DNA of 64,000 nt from Bacillota bacterium (GTDB lineage Bacteria > Bacillota > Clostridia > Clostridiales > Clostridiaceae), in the NCBI GenBank assembly GCA_023445445.1, contig JAEXLD010000010.1, forward strand, positions 1 to 64,000, read 5' to 3'. Below, one piece after another: positions 50,933 through 59,554 of this stretch (within the stretch, counting starts at the first letter, position 1; the number at the start of each line of letters is the position of its first letter). The position numbers were made by a program, and so were the translations under genes. The notes beneath the pieces are model-generated. The model did no database searches and was not told the DNA's origin. It was given only the letters and a program-made list of their open reading frames with translations.

Positions 50933-50970
50933 ATAATTTTATTAATTCAGTTTTGAAATAGAATAAATAT

Positions 50971-51003
50971 TATATGAGGTTAACTTGGCGCTTGCGACAT
51001 CAC
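50971..51003 (+). repeat. Decayed copy of the intergenic palindrome core
   Basis: ATATGAGGTTAACTTGGC and the following GCTTGCGACA parallel the loop of the palindrome at 51092-51160 (ATATGAGGGCGACTTGGA, GTTTACGACG). The flanking stem is lost here. Confidence 0.55.
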
Positions 51004-51049
51004 AAAGAAAAAATAAAATGAAAAGTTTATATTACAAAGCAAATTTTTT

Positions 51050-51077
51050 ATAATTCCGAATGAAGTGAGGAATTATT
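51050..51077. repeat. Short palindrome
   Basis: The arms TAATTCC / GGAATTA enclose an 11-base loop GAATGAAGTGA. It sits between the two larger repeat units and has no T tail, so it is not an obvious terminator. Confidence 0.6.
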
Positions 51078-51091
51078 ACCTTCCACATAGA

Positions 51092-51160
51092 GGGAAATAA
51101 ATAGTATATGAGGGCGACTTGGAGTTTACGACGGAGCAACGAATATACTATTTATTTCCC
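51092..51160. repeat. Perfect 18-bp palindrome with 33-base GC-richer loop
   Basis: Arms GGGAAATAAATAGTATAT (51092-51109) and ATATACTATTTATTTCCC (51143-51160) are perfectly complementary. The loop contains GACTTGGAGTTTACGAC. It looks like a clostridial intergenic repeat element. A T run follows at 51162-51168, so it could also act as a terminator or attenuator ahead of the PTS operon. Confidence 0.75.
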
Positions 51161-51168
51161 ATTTTTTT

Positions 51169-51206
51169 ATGGAACAATTTGTTATTTTTATGGAACAAAT
51201 TATATA
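51169..51206 (+). promoter_or_regulatory. Promoter and repeated operator-like motif of the beta-glucoside PTS operon
   Basis: ATGGAACAA occurs twice, at 51169-51177 and 51190-51198, exactly 21 bases (two DNA turns) apart. Overlapping them are TTGTTA (51179-51184) and TATATA (51201-51206) with a 16-base spacer. A regulator bound to the repeats would cover the promoter; the RpiR-family protein encoded upstream is the natural candidate. Confidence 0.6.
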
Positions 51207-51231
51207 AAACAAAAGCTTGTTTTTTTAATGG

Positions 51232-51245
51232 TGGAAATGATTACA
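51232..51245 (+). promoter_or_regulatory. cre-like site
   Basis: TGGAAATGATTACA matches the CcpA-binding consensus TGNAANCGNWWNCA with one change (T for C in the central CG). It lies between the promoter and the start codon, where CcpA would act as a roadblock. Confidence 0.5.
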
Positions 51246-51300
51246 AAAAGGTTTTTATCATGTATAATTAGATCATCAAGAAGGATTGGAGGAGGGAAAG

Positions 51301-52740
51301 GTGATTTACGATAAACTTGATAAATTTAAAGAAGGGTTCTTATGGGGAAGTGCTTCTGCAGCATATCAAGTTGAGGGATCTTATGATATAGATGGAAAGG
51401 GACCTAGCATTTGGGATAAATTTTCGGAAATTCCTGGGACTACCTATAAAGGAACGAATGGGAAAGTTGCAGTAGATCATTATAAAAGGTTCAAAGAAGA
51501 TGTAGAGTTAATGAAAGAAATGGGACTTAAAGCTTATAGATTTTCAATTGCTTGGAGTAGAATTTACCCTAAGGGTAGAGGCGAAGTGAATGAAAAGGGA
51601 TTGGAATTTTATGATGAATTAATTGATGAACTTATTGCAAACGATATTAAGCCTATTATTACTATATATCATTGGGATTTACCACAATATCTTCAAGATC
51701 TCTATGGGGGTTGGGAGTCTAGAGAAATCATAGATGACTTTAATAATTACTGTATAACCTTATATAAAAGATATGGAGAAAAAGTTAAGTATTGGGTAAC
51801 CCTTAATGAGCAAAATGTATTTATGCTCTTAGGCTATAAAATAGGAATCCATCCACCAGGAGTGAAAGATGAAAAAAGAATGCTAAAAGCAAATCATATA
51901 GCTAGTTTAGCTAATGCAAAAGCTATAGTTTCTTTTAGAGAATATGTTACTAATGGTATGATTGGTCCAAGCTTTGCCTTTACACCTAATTATGCTTACT
52001 CCTGCAAACCAGAAGATGTTTTAGCTAGAGAAAATGCAGAAGATATGAACTGTCATTGGTGGTTAGATGTATATTGTTTTGGTAATTATCCAGCATTTGC
52101 TTTAAGCACTTATGAAAAACAAGGAATAGCACCAGAAATAGAAGATGGTGACTTGGAATTGTTAGAAAGAGGAAAACCAGATTTTATAGGAATAAACTAT
52201 TATAGAAGTGAAACTGTAGAATCAAATCCTTTAGATGGAATTAGTGATTTTGAACAAATAAATACATCAGGGAAAAAGGGAACATCTAAGGGTTATGGAA
52301 TTCCAGGTAATTTTAAGTCTGTTAAAAATCCTTATTTAGAAAGAACAAATTGGGATTGGGAGATAGATCCAACAGGTTTAAGGGTAGGAATTAGAAGGAT
52401 AAATAGCAGATATAGATTACCAATATTAGTTACAGAAAATGGCCTTGGAGAATTTGATAACTTAGAGGAAAATGATGTAATAAATGATGATTATAGAATT
52501 AATTTCATTAAGGATCATATACTTGCATGCAGGCAAGCCATTACTGATGGTGTTGAATTACTAGGATATTGCACCTGGTCCTTTACAGATCTTCTTAGTT
52601 GGCTTAATGGATATCAAAAAAGATATGGCTTTGTTTATGTAAATAGAGATGAAAGCAATGAAAAGGATTTAAGACGAATAAAAAAGAAAAGTTTTTATTG
52701 GTACAAAAATGTTATTAGAACTAATGGCGAAGAGCTATAG
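51301..52740 (+). CDS. bglA: GH1 6-phospho-beta-glucosidase-type enzyme, second
   Basis: 479 residues from the GTG at 51301, which follows GGAGGAGGGAAAG; an in-frame TTG at 51286 lies in the ribosome site itself. Family GH1: FLWGSASAAYQVEGSYDIDG, acid/base Glu in TLNEQNVF, nucleophile in LVTENGLGEF. The loop LLSWLNGYQKRYGFVYVN carries the Ser-Lys-Tyr phosphate-binding set of 6-phospho-beta-glycosidases. It is the first gene of an operon with the complete cellobiose-type PTS, so hydrolysis of cellobiose-6-phosphate or a related beta-glucoside phosphate is likely. It differs clearly from the first GH1 enzyme (for example the insertion around SDFEQINTSGKKG), suggesting a different substrate range. 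Confidence 0.9.
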   Translation: MIYDKLDKFKEGFLWGSASAAYQVEGSYDIDGKGPSIWDKFSEIPGTTYKGTNGKVAVDHYKRFKEDVELMKEMGLKAYRFSIAWSRIYPKGRGEVNEKGLEFYDELIDELIANDIKPIITIYHWDLPQYLQDLYGGWESREIIDDFNNYCITLYKRYGEKVKYWVTLNEQNVFMLLGYKIGIHPPGVKDEKRMLKANHIASLANAKAIVSFREYVTNGMIGPSFAFTPNYAYSCKPEDVLARENAEDMNCHWWLDVYCFGNYPAFALSTYEKQGIAPEIEDGDLELLERGKPDFIGINYYRSETVESNPLDGISDFEQINTSGKKGTSKGYGIPGNFKSVKNPYLERTNWDWEIDPTGLRVGIRRINSRYRLPILVTENGLGEFDNLEENDVINDDYRINFIKDHILACRQAITDGVELLGYCTWSFTDLLSWLNGYQKRYGFVYVNRDESNEKDLRRIKKKSFYWYKNVIRTNGEEL

Positions 52741-52764
52741 TTATATATATTAGGAGGTATTATT

Positions 52765-53070
52765 ATGAAAAAAATATTATTAGTTTGTGCAGCAGGAATG
52801 TCAACAAGTTTATTAGTAAACAAGATGAAGGCAGCAGCAAAGGAAAAGGGAATGGAAATTAGCATAGATGCTTTACCTGTATCAGAATGCTCAAGTGTTA
52901 TTGATACTGTTGATATAGTACTACTTGGACCACAAGTAAGGTTCCAAAAACCACAAGTAGACGCTTTAGTTAAAGGTAGAATACCTGTAGAAGTAATAGA
53001 CATGAGACTATATGGAACTATGAATGGTAAAGCAATATTAGAAGGTGTATTAAAAACTCTTGGAATTTAA
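52765..53070 (+). CDS. celA: PTS lactose/cellobiose family IIB component
   Basis: 101 residues, normal for the family. The phosphorylated Cys is in the N-terminal loop KKILLVCAAGMSTSLLV (Cys at 8), followed by DIVLLGPQVRFQKP and VEVIDMRLYG. It takes phosphate from IIA and passes it to the sugar bound by IIC. It lies 24 bases after the second GH1 gene with TTAGGAGG. Confidence 0.93.
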   Translation: MKKILLVCAAGMSTSLLVNKMKAAAKEKGMEISIDALPVSECSSVIDTVDIVLLGPQVRFQKPQVDALVKGRIPVEVIDMRLYGTMNGKAILEGVLKTLGI

Positions 53071-53111
53071 CAAGAGGTTTAATAAATAAATATATTTAAG
53101 GGGGAAAAACA

Positions 53112-54449
53112 ATGAGTTTTATGACCAAATTAGAAAGTAGTATGGAAAAAATACTTGTTCCAATTGCAACGAAATTAAATGCTCAAAGACATGTTTGTGC
53201 AGTTAGGGACGCATTTATTTTAACCTTCCCATTAACAATGGCAGGTTCATTAATGGTATTAATCAATAATGTTTTACTTCATCCAGATGGATTTATAGCG
53301 AAGCTTTTACACTTAGGAGATTTAATTCCTAATTTAACAGATTATCAAGCTATATTTGCACCTGTACTAAATGGATCTTTGAACATTTTAGCAATCTTAA
53401 TAGTATTTTTAATAGCAAGGAATCTTGCAAGATCCTTAGGTGCTGATGATTTATTAACAGGACTTACAGCAGTATCAGTATTCTTTATAATGTACCCATC
53501 AGCAGTTGATGGAAACCTTACAATGCAATACATGGGACCACAAGGACTATTCGTTTCTTTAATTATAGGTTTAATAGTTGGTGAAGTTTTATCAAGACTT
53601 TCTAAGAGTCCTAAATTAGAAATTAAGATGCCTGAACAAGTTCCTCCAGCAGTTGCTAGAACATTTAAGATATTATTACCAATAATAATTGTAACAGTTG
53701 GTTTCTCAGTTATTAACTTTATATTAGGTAAAGTTACTGATGGTGGTGGAATTCATACTATAATTTATAATGTGTTACAAGCACCATTAACTAAACTTGG
53801 AGATAGTATTATATCAGTAGTAGTTATGGCTTTAGTTTCAAACTTATTATGGATCATGGGTATACATGGACCTAACACTATTGCAGCAGTAAGAGACACT
53901 ATGTTTGCTGAACCAAATGCAGCTAACTTAGCTTTCGCACAAGCTAACGGAACAGCATGGGGAGCTCCATTCCCAACAACTTGGGCTTTAGTAGATGGAT
54001 TCTCTAACTACGGTGGATCAGGTTGTACACTTGGATTAATTATAGCTATTCTTATATTCTCAAGAATGAAGGATCAAAAGGATATAGCTAAGTTATCTAT
54101 AGGACCTGGATTATTCAACATTAATGAATCAGTAATATTTGGTTTACCAATAGTATTAAACCCAATATTTATAATTCCTTTCTTATTAGTACCAGTTGTT
54201 AACCTATTAATAGGATATGCAGCTATTGTAGCGAAGATTATTCCACCAATAGCTTATGGAGTGCCTTGGACTACACCAGGACCACTTATACCTTTCGTAG
54301 GAACAGGTGGAGAAATTATGGGTCTTGTAGTTGGAATTATATGCTTAGCAGTGAGTGTATTAATATATGCACCTTTCGTTATAGCATCTAATAAAGCAGC
54401 TGCAAAAGCTCAAGAAGAAGGATTAAACGGAAACGCAGAAACTATGTAA
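53112..54449 (+). CDS. celB: PTS lactose/cellobiose family IIC component
   Basis: 445 residues with about ten membrane segments: the sugar channel of the PTS. Family marks are the start AQRHVCAVRDAFILTFPLTM, the loop LLWIMGIHGPNTIAAVRD, GSGCTLGLIIAIL and FNINESVIFGLPIVLNP, which holds the conserved sugar-binding Glu. It transports and phosphorylates cellobiose-type beta-glucosides. It lies between the IIB and IIA genes in one transcript with ribosome site AAGGGGGAAA. Confidence 0.94.
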   Translation: MSFMTKLESSMEKILVPIATKLNAQRHVCAVRDAFILTFPLTMAGSLMVLINNVLLHPDGFIAKLLHLGDLIPNLTDYQAIFAPVLNGSLNILAILIVFLIARNLARSLGADDLLTGLTAVSVFFIMYPSAVDGNLTMQYMGPQGLFVSLIIGLIVGEVLSRLSKSPKLEIKMPEQVPPAVARTFKILLPIIIVTVGFSVINFILGKVTDGGGIHTIIYNVLQAPLTKLGDSIISVVVMALVSNLLWIMGIHGPNTIAAVRDTMFAEPNAANLAFAQANGTAWGAPFPTTWALVDGFSNYGGSGCTLGLIIAILIFSRMKDQKDIAKLSIGPGLFNINESVIFGLPIVLNPIFIIPFLLVPVVNLLIGYAAIVAKIIPPIAYGVPWTTPGPLIPFVGTGGEIMGLVVGIICLAVSVLIYAPFVIASNKAAAKAQEEGLNGNAETM

Positions 54450-54468
54450 TAGATAGGAGAAGGATGAA

Positions 54469-54783
54469 ATGGATGAACTAGAATTAGTAGCTTTTGAAAT
54501 AATAAGCAATGTTGGAATGGCTAAATCTTTAGCAATGGAAGCAATTAGAGAAGCGAGAGCAGGAAATTTTGAAGAAGCAGAAAAAAAGGTAGATGAGGCT
54601 AAAGGATTTTTGCTAGAAGGACATCATGCCCATTCTGGTTTAATTCAAAACGAAGCTAACGGAAAAAAACTAGAGTTTTCTTTAATAATAATGCATGCAG
54701 AAGATCAACTTATGAGTGCGGAAACAATTAAGGATATAGCTATAGAATTAATTGAAATGAATAAAGAAATTAAAAGTAAATAA
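54469..54783 (+). CDS. celC: PTS lactose/cellobiose family IIA component
   Basis: 104 residues, all helical. The helix LLEGHHAHSGLIQNEANG contains the phosphorylated His of the family, and the later IMHAEDQLMSA helix holds the metal-binding Asp region. It receives phosphate from HPr and hands it to IIB. It is the last gene of the operon, 19 bases after IIC, and a terminator follows. Confidence 0.93.
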   Translation: MDELELVAFEIISNVGMAKSLAMEAIREARAGNFEEAEKKVDEAKGFLLEGHHAHSGLIQNEANGKKLEFSLIIMHAEDQLMSAETIKDIAIELIEMNKEIKSK

Positions 54784-54804
54784 TATGTATTTAAAATGAA
54801 ATTT

Positions 54805-54848
54805 AAAGGTCATTATGAGAAAAATCTCGTAATGACCTTTTTAATTTT
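54805..54848 (+). terminator. Terminator of the beta-glucoside PTS operon
   Basis: A 16-bp near-perfect stem AAAGGTCATTATGAGA / TCTCGTAATGACCTTT with loop AAAA, then a T-rich tail. Confidence 0.93.
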
Positions 54849-55012
54849 TATGAATCTTAAGGATATTATATTATTATAGTTACTTTAAAGCTAAGGAATT
54901 TTAATGAAATAGTATTATTTAATTTAATGTAAAAGAACTTGTTCAGTAAAACTAAAAAATATATAATTGTAAAATAAGTAGAAATATATATTCATGGAGT
55001 AAGGGGATAGGT

Positions 55013-55549
55013 ATGATTGAGATAATTAATAAATTTGATATAAGTATCCTAAATTTTATTAGAAATAATTTTTCTAATGAATTTATGGATAAGCTTATGG
55101 TAGTTATAACTGCTTTGGGGGATAGGGGCCTTATATGGATAATTATAGCAATAATATTATTAGCTATAAAAAAATATAGGAAAATAGGAATAATTTTATT
55201 AACTTCCTTACTATTAACATCTTTACTTGGGGAGGGGATAGTCAAAAATATAATACAAAGACCTAGGGCTTTTATTACATATCCTGATATAAGCATATTA
55301 ATAAAGCCACCAACCTCTTTTTCATTTCCATCAGGGCATACTGCTTCATCCTTTGCTGCAGCTGTTGTTTTAGGTCATTACTTTAAAAATTGGAGTTTTA
55401 TATTTTATTTTTTAGCAATATTAATTGCCTTTTCAAGACTATATCTTTTTGTTCATTATCCATCGGATATAATAGTTGGCATAATATTAGGTGTTACTTG
55501 TGGCTTACTTACTATGAAACTTTTGGATAAAAAGATAAAACTATCATAA
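55013..55549 (+). CDS. PAP2-family membrane phosphatase
   Basis: 178 residues, about five membrane segments. The three phosphatase motifs are present: KxxxxxxRP as KNIIQRPRAF, PSGHT as FPSGHTASSFAAA, and SRxxxxxHxxxD as SRLYLFVHYPSDIIVG. Members recycle undecaprenyl pyrophosphate or remove phosphate from phosphatidylglycerol phosphate and similar lipids. The preceding segment FISILN...FIRNNFSNEFMDKL fits UppP-type BcrC or YodM relatives. Exact substrate unknown. It is transcribed alone; ribosome site AAGGGGATAGG. Confidence 0.87.
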   Translation: MIEIINKFDISILNFIRNNFSNEFMDKLMVVITALGDRGLIWIIIAIILLAIKKYRKIGIILLTSLLLTSLLGEGIVKNIIQRPRAFITYPDISILIKPPTSFSFPSGHTASSFAAAVVLGHYFKNWSFIFYFLAILIAFSRLYLFVHYPSDIIVGIILGVTCGLLTMKLLDKKIKLS

Positions 55550-55614
55550 GTAACTAGTATAAATTATTATTAAAAGTAAAATATAATAATATATTAGTTA
55601 GGAGGTTTCAAATT

Positions 55615-55806
55615 ATGGGTATGGAAGATATAGAAAAGAAAATGAAAGAGCTTTATAAAGAAGTAAAGTCTGGTAAATTAACTGAAGAAATTGCAGAAGA
55701 AATATCAGAATTAATTAATAAAGCTGAAGAAATAGGTGGAGATCTTAAAGATAATCTTTCTTCTATGATAAATGATATGAAAAATTCAATAAAGAAAATG
55801 AAATAA
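55615..55806 (+). CDS. Small helical protein, unknown
   Basis: 63 residues, MGMEDIEKKMKELYKEVKSG followed by an amphipathic helix (KLTEEIAEEISELINKAEEI) and DLKDNLSSMINDMKNSIKKM. The strong ribosome site (TTAGGAGG) and a terminator directly after the stop show it is a real gene. I do not recognise a family; the composition is like small stress-related or spore-related helical proteins. Confidence 0.65.
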   Translation: MGMEDIEKKMKELYKEVKSGKLTEEIAEEISELINKAEEIGGDLKDNLSSMINDMKNSIKKMK

Positions 55807-55811
55807 TTTAT

Positions 55812-55852
55812 AAAAATAGTTAAGATATCTTATTTTATCTTAACTATTTTTT
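55812..55852 (+). terminator. Terminator after the small helical protein
   Basis: The stem AAATAGTTAAGATA / TATCTTAACTATTT is followed by TTT. Confidence 0.9.
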
Positions 55853-56020
55853 GCAATATATGCATTATTTTTGTGATTAATAACAAAAATTGGACAAACG
55901 CACAAAAAAAATATTCTGAATTGTACAAATATACTATTGAATAAAAACGATTCCAACTATATAATTGGATTATAGAAAGATAAAGTATAAAATATTTATA
56001 TAAATTCATTCTTAGATTTT

Positions 56021-56034
56021 TGGAAACGTTACCT
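56021..56034. promoter_or_regulatory. LacI-type operator-like site before the PucR/CdaR-type gene
   Basis: TGGAAACGTTACCT contains GGAAACGTTACC, a near-palindrome with an ACGT centre of the kind bound by LacI-family repressors. The same motif recurs before malE and before the LacI-type gene. Confidence 0.65.
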
Positions 56035-56071
56035 GTTTTCAAAGCTAAATAATTTATATGGGAGGGAGCTC

Positions 56072-57022
56072 ATGTATGGATTAAGAAATTCTTTTAAAAA
56101 GATAAGCGAAGAAATTCAGATTCCCTTCAGGCTAGTTGATAAAGATGGAAGCATCTTAGCAGATTTCCTTTCTCAAGTAAATATAAAGACCATAAGTTGT
56201 CAAATTAAAATTCCCACAGAAGAATTTACATTAGAAACTTATGAAAATTATAGTAACTGTATAGCATTACTAAAATGTTTTTTAGAACAGGAACTTGGTA
56301 ATACAGTTAAATCTAAGGAGGAAATTATACTTGATATTTTAAAGGGGAAAGAGTTTTCAGATGAAATTTTAAAAGAAGTTATTAAGTACAAGCCTTTTAA
56401 ATTAATACTTGTTTATTTAAACGAAAAACAATTAAAAAAAGGCCTGGAAATAATAAAAAATAATCCTCTAGAAGATGACAATATTATAGTAACTCACGAT
56501 GAATATATCTTAATTATAAGCAGAAATGAAATTAGCAAAGAAAAAATAAATGAGTTATTCAAATTAATAAGCAAGAACACAACTAAAAAAGTTTATATGA
56601 CATATTGTAATATAAATGAGTATAAGGAGTTAAAAGAGAGGTTTGAATACTTAAAGGGAAATATAGGTATTTGCATAAAATATGAGTTAGCATCAAAGGT
56701 TTATGGAGAAAATTCATTGTTACTTGAAAAGATGATTAATAATGCCAGTGATGAAGAAATAACTCGTGCATATAAGCAATATAATAATATTTTTTCTAAA
56801 TTAGATAATGAATTGATTAAGACTATAGAGGTGTTTTTTGGAGAAGGGCTTAAAATAAGTGAATCTGCTGAAAAACTATATATTCATAGAAATACATTGT
56901 TTTATAGAATAGATAAGATAAAAAAAATAATAAACTATGATATTTCTAATTTTAATGAAGCCTTAGAATTCAAGATACTATTTTTACTTTGGAAAGAAGC
57001 TATTAATAGTAGTAGATTGTAA
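56072..57022 (+). CDS. PucR/CdaR-type transcription regulator
   Basis: 316 residues. The N-terminal 200 residues are a sensor-like region without a named motif (MYGLRNSFKKISEEIQIPFR, FRLVDKDGSILADF). The C-terminus is a PucR-type helix-turn-helix of the HTH_30 kind: FFGEGLKISESAEKLYIHRN followed by TLFYRIDKIKKIINYDI. The family often activates sugar-diacid or purine genes; here the neighbours are maltodextrin genes. An operator-like site in front of it is shared with malE and the LacI-type gene, so it is probably part of the same control circuit. Ribosome site GGGAGGGAG. Confidence 0.83.
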   Translation: MYGLRNSFKKISEEIQIPFRLVDKDGSILADFLSQVNIKTISCQIKIPTEEFTLETYENYSNCIALLKCFLEQELGNTVKSKEEIILDILKGKEFSDEILKEVIKYKPFKLILVYLNEKQLKKGLEIIKNNPLEDDNIIVTHDEYILIISRNEISKEKINELFKLISKNTTKKVYMTYCNINEYKELKERFEYLKGNIGICIKYELASKVYGENSLLLEKMINNASDEEITRAYKQYNNIFSKLDNELIKTIEVFFGEGLKISESAEKLYIHRNTLFYRIDKIKKIINYDISNFNEALEFKILFLLWKEAINSSRL

Positions 57023-57030
57023 GGAATGAT

Positions 57031-57054
57031 GGAAACGGTACCGGAAAGGTTACC
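57031..57054. promoter_or_regulatory. Tandem LacI-type operator-like sites before malE
   Basis: Two 12-mers abut: GGAAACGGTACC (57031-57042) and GGAAAGGTTACC (57043-57054). The first is identical to the site before the LacI-type gene at 60492-60503. They lie about 80 bases upstream of malE. A TATAAT at 57094-57099 is a possible -10. Confidence 0.75.
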
Positions 57055-57134
57055 TGAAAATGTTATCAATCAGCTAATAAACCTAAAAGGGTTTATAATA
57101 TAAAAATCAAAATAGATTTTGGGAGGAATATATT

Positions 57135-58343
57135 ATGGTAAAACGTTCAAAATTATTAGCAGTTTTAATTGCTGGTATGCTTACTACAACTGCTTTTGTA
57201 GGTTGCGGAAGTAAGAGTGATGATGGAGGTAATTCTTCAGGAGAAAAGAAAAAATTAACTGTTTGGTCTCACTTTACTACTAATGAAGTTCAAGAATTTG
57301 AAAAGGTAGCTAAGGCTTGGGGAGAAGAAAACAATGTTGAAGTTAGCGTTGTTGAAGACCAAGGAAAGTTCCAAGAAATGATTCAAGCAGCTCAAAGTGA
57401 TAATGGTCCTGATATAATTTTAGGGGTTCCACATGATAATTTAGGAACATTCCAAAAAGCAGGAATTACTGCAGAAGTACCAGCTGGAATGGTTACAGAA
57501 GACAAATATACTTCTAAAGCATTAGTTGATGCAGTAACTATAGATGGTAAAGTTTATGCAATTCCATTTGCTCAAGAAACAACAGCAATGTTCTATAATA
57601 AAGATTTAGTTAAAGAAGCTCCAAAGACTATGGAAGATTTAGTTGCTAAGGCAAAAGAAGTTGGATTTGTTTACAACATAAACGATTTCTATTTCTCATA
57701 TGCATTCATTTCAGCTAATGGTGGATATGTTTATAAGAATAACAATGGTACATTAGATCCTACTGACATTGGACTTGGAAACGAAGGTGCTGTAAAAGGT
57801 CTTCAATTCATTTCTGATTTAGTAAATAAAGATAAATTAATGGCAGCAGATATTACTGGTGATATAGCTAAGGGTGAATTTACTTCAGGTAAAGCTGGAT
57901 TCTATTTCTCAGGTCCATGGGATGTTGCTGGTGCTAAAGAAGCAGGAATAAACTTTGGTGTAATTCCAATGCCAACATTAAATGGAAATGCTCCAAGCAC
58001 TTTCTTAGGTGTTCAAACTTCATTTGTTAATGAAAATTCAAAGAATAAAGACTTAGCATGGAAGTTAATGGAAGAGTTCGTTAATAAGGGACAAGATATA
58101 GTTTACAAAACTGGTAGCAGAATTCCTGTAGCTAAAGATTACAATGTTGATGATGAATATACTAAGGTATTTATGGAACAAGCTAAGGTTGCTACTCCAA
58201 TGCCAAACATTGTTGAAGTACAAGCTATGTGGGAGCCAGCAAATAATAATTTAAGATTATTAACTTCAGGACAAACTGATGCAGCAACTACTGGTAAGAA
58301 TATCGTTGATCAAGTTAAAGAAGGTATAAAACAAATAAAATAA
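57135..58343 (+). CDS. malE: Maltose/maltodextrin ABC transporter, substrate-binding lipoprotein
   Basis: 402 residues. Lipoprotein signal with the lipobox TTAFVGC (Cys 24), then a Ser/Gly/Lys linker and a type I solute-binding fold: LTVWSHFTTNEVQEFEKVAK, SDNGPDIILGVPHDNLGTFQ, IPFAQETTAMFYNKDL, GKAGFYFSGPWDVAGAKEAG and the end NNNLRLLTSGQTDAATTGKN. These are typical of MalE. It binds maltodextrin outside the membrane and delivers it to MalFG. The coding sequence is richer in optimal codons than its neighbours, suggesting high expression. Ribosome site GGGAGGAA. Confidence 0.93.
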   Translation: MVKRSKLLAVLIAGMLTTTAFVGCGSKSDDGGNSSGEKKKLTVWSHFTTNEVQEFEKVAKAWGEENNVEVSVVEDQGKFQEMIQAAQSDNGPDIILGVPHDNLGTFQKAGITAEVPAGMVTEDKYTSKALVDAVTIDGKVYAIPFAQETTAMFYNKDLVKEAPKTMEDLVAKAKEVGFVYNINDFYFSYAFISANGGYVYKNNNGTLDPTDIGLGNEGAVKGLQFISDLVNKDKLMAADITGDIAKGEFTSGKAGFYFSGPWDVAGAKEAGINFGVIPMPTLNGNAPSTFLGVQTSFVNENSKNKDLAWKLMEEFVNKGQDIVYKTGSRIPVAKDYNVDDEYTKVFMEQAKVATPMPNIVEVQAMWEPANNNLRLLTSGQTDAATTGKNIVDQVKEGIKQIK

Positions 58344-58360
58344 TTACAGGATGTAATTAC

Positions 58361-58604
58361 AATGCATAATTAGTAATGCGTAATGCATAATTATTGTTAA
58401 AACTCTTACAGAGTTTTGTAAAAATGAAATAATGAAGGAATGAAACTTCTCTTTTGTTAAGGCAAAATTGAAATGAAAAAATTGATATTAAAATTGCTTC
58501 ATAATTTATATTTTTATAATTCAGCTAGCTGAATTATTTCAAGAATTATGCATTATAAATTATGCATTATTAACTTAGTATAAACTCCTGCGGGAGTTTA
58601 TACT
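58361..58604. repeat. Cluster of palindromes in the malE-malF gap
   Basis: The 292-base gap is filled with inverted repeats: AAAACTC/GAGTTTT (58399-58417), the 22-bp palindrome ATAATTCAGCT/AGCTGAATTAT (58516-58537), and a 12-bp hairpin AGTATAAACTCC/GGAGTTTATACT (58577-58604). The outer arms TAATGCATAATT (58381-58392) and two copies of AATTATGCATTA (58544-58555, 58558-58569) can pair across the whole segment. No ORF is present. Confidence 0.85.
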
Positions 58605-58635
58605 TTATTCTATATTTTACAAAGGGGGATTTTAA

Positions 58636-59553
58636 ATGGGCATGAAGAGTAAAAGTCCTAAAGCTTATTATTTCTTAGCTCCAGCACTTATTTCAATATG
58701 TATATTCACATTATTTCCAGTAATATCAACAGTATTCTATGCTTTTACTGATTATACTCAATATTCAAAAGGTGAAATTAATTTTGTAGGTTTAGCAAAC
58801 TTTGTAGAAGTTTTAGTAGGACCATTTAAAGAAACGTTTTTACCTGTGTTTGGATGGACAATGACTTTTGCAATAATATCAACCCTTGGATGTTTCTTAT
58901 TAGGGTTAGTTATAGCATTAGTTTTAAATAACCCTAACATTAAAGAAAGAGGATTTTATAAAGGTATTTTAATACTTCCTTGGGCATTACCAGCATCAGT
59001 TGCTATTATATCCTTCCAAGGATTATTTAATGGAAGTTATGGACAAATAAATAATTTCTTAATGCAAATGAATTTAATTCAAGAACCTATAAAGTGGCTA
59101 ACAGATCCTAATTTAGCAAGAATAAGTATATTAATAGTTAATATATGGCTTGGATTCCCATATATGATGAATGTCTGTTTAGGTTCTTTAGCAGCAATAC
59201 CAGAGGTATATTATGAAGCAGCAGAGGTAGATGGAGCTACAAAATGGAAGCAATTTATGAATATTACAATACCATCAATAGCTAAAACTGCATATCCACT
59301 TATAATATCATCCTTTGCATTTAATTTTAATAACTTTGGTTCAGCTTTCTTAATTACAGGAGGTAATCCTCCAAGATTAAATACTCAATTTGCAGGTTAT
59401 ACAGACATATTAGCATCAGTTAATTACAAACTTTCAATGCAATTTGGTAGATTTGAGATTGCATCTGCACTTAGTATAATAATATTCATAATAATTGCAA
59501 CAATTTCACTTATTCAAATGAAAGCATCTGGTCAATTTGAGGAGGTTGAATAA
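58636..59553 (+). CDS. malF: Maltose/maltodextrin ABC transporter permease MalF
   Basis: 305 residues with six membrane segments. The EAA loop, which contacts the ATPase, is YEAAEVDGATKWKQFMNITI PSI (about 195-215). The N-terminus AYYFLAPALISICIFTLFPV is typical of short Gram-positive MalF proteins, lacking the large periplasmic loop of E. coli. It forms the channel with MalG. No MalK gene lies nearby, so a shared ATPase of the MsmX type must be encoded elsewhere. Ribosome site AAAGGGGGA. Confidence 0.92.
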   Translation: MGMKSKSPKAYYFLAPALISICIFTLFPVISTVFYAFTDYTQYSKGEINFVGLANFVEVLVGPFKETFLPVFGWTMTFAIISTLGCFLLGLVIALVLNNPNIKERGFYKGILILPWALPASVAIISFQGLFNGSYGQINNFLMQMNLIQEPIKWLTDPNLARISILIVNIWLGFPYMMNVCLGSLAAIPEVYYEAAEVDGATKWKQFMNITIPSIAKTAYPLIISSFAFNFNNFGSAFLITGGNPPRLNTQFAGYTDILASVNYKLSMQFGRFEIASALSIIIFIIIATISLIQMKASGQFEEVE

Positions 59554-59554
59554 T

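Noticed and set aside
51108..51314. 68-codon open frame on the plus strand
   Set aside because: It runs through the palindrome, promoter and operator region and into the GH1 start; its composition is not protein-like.
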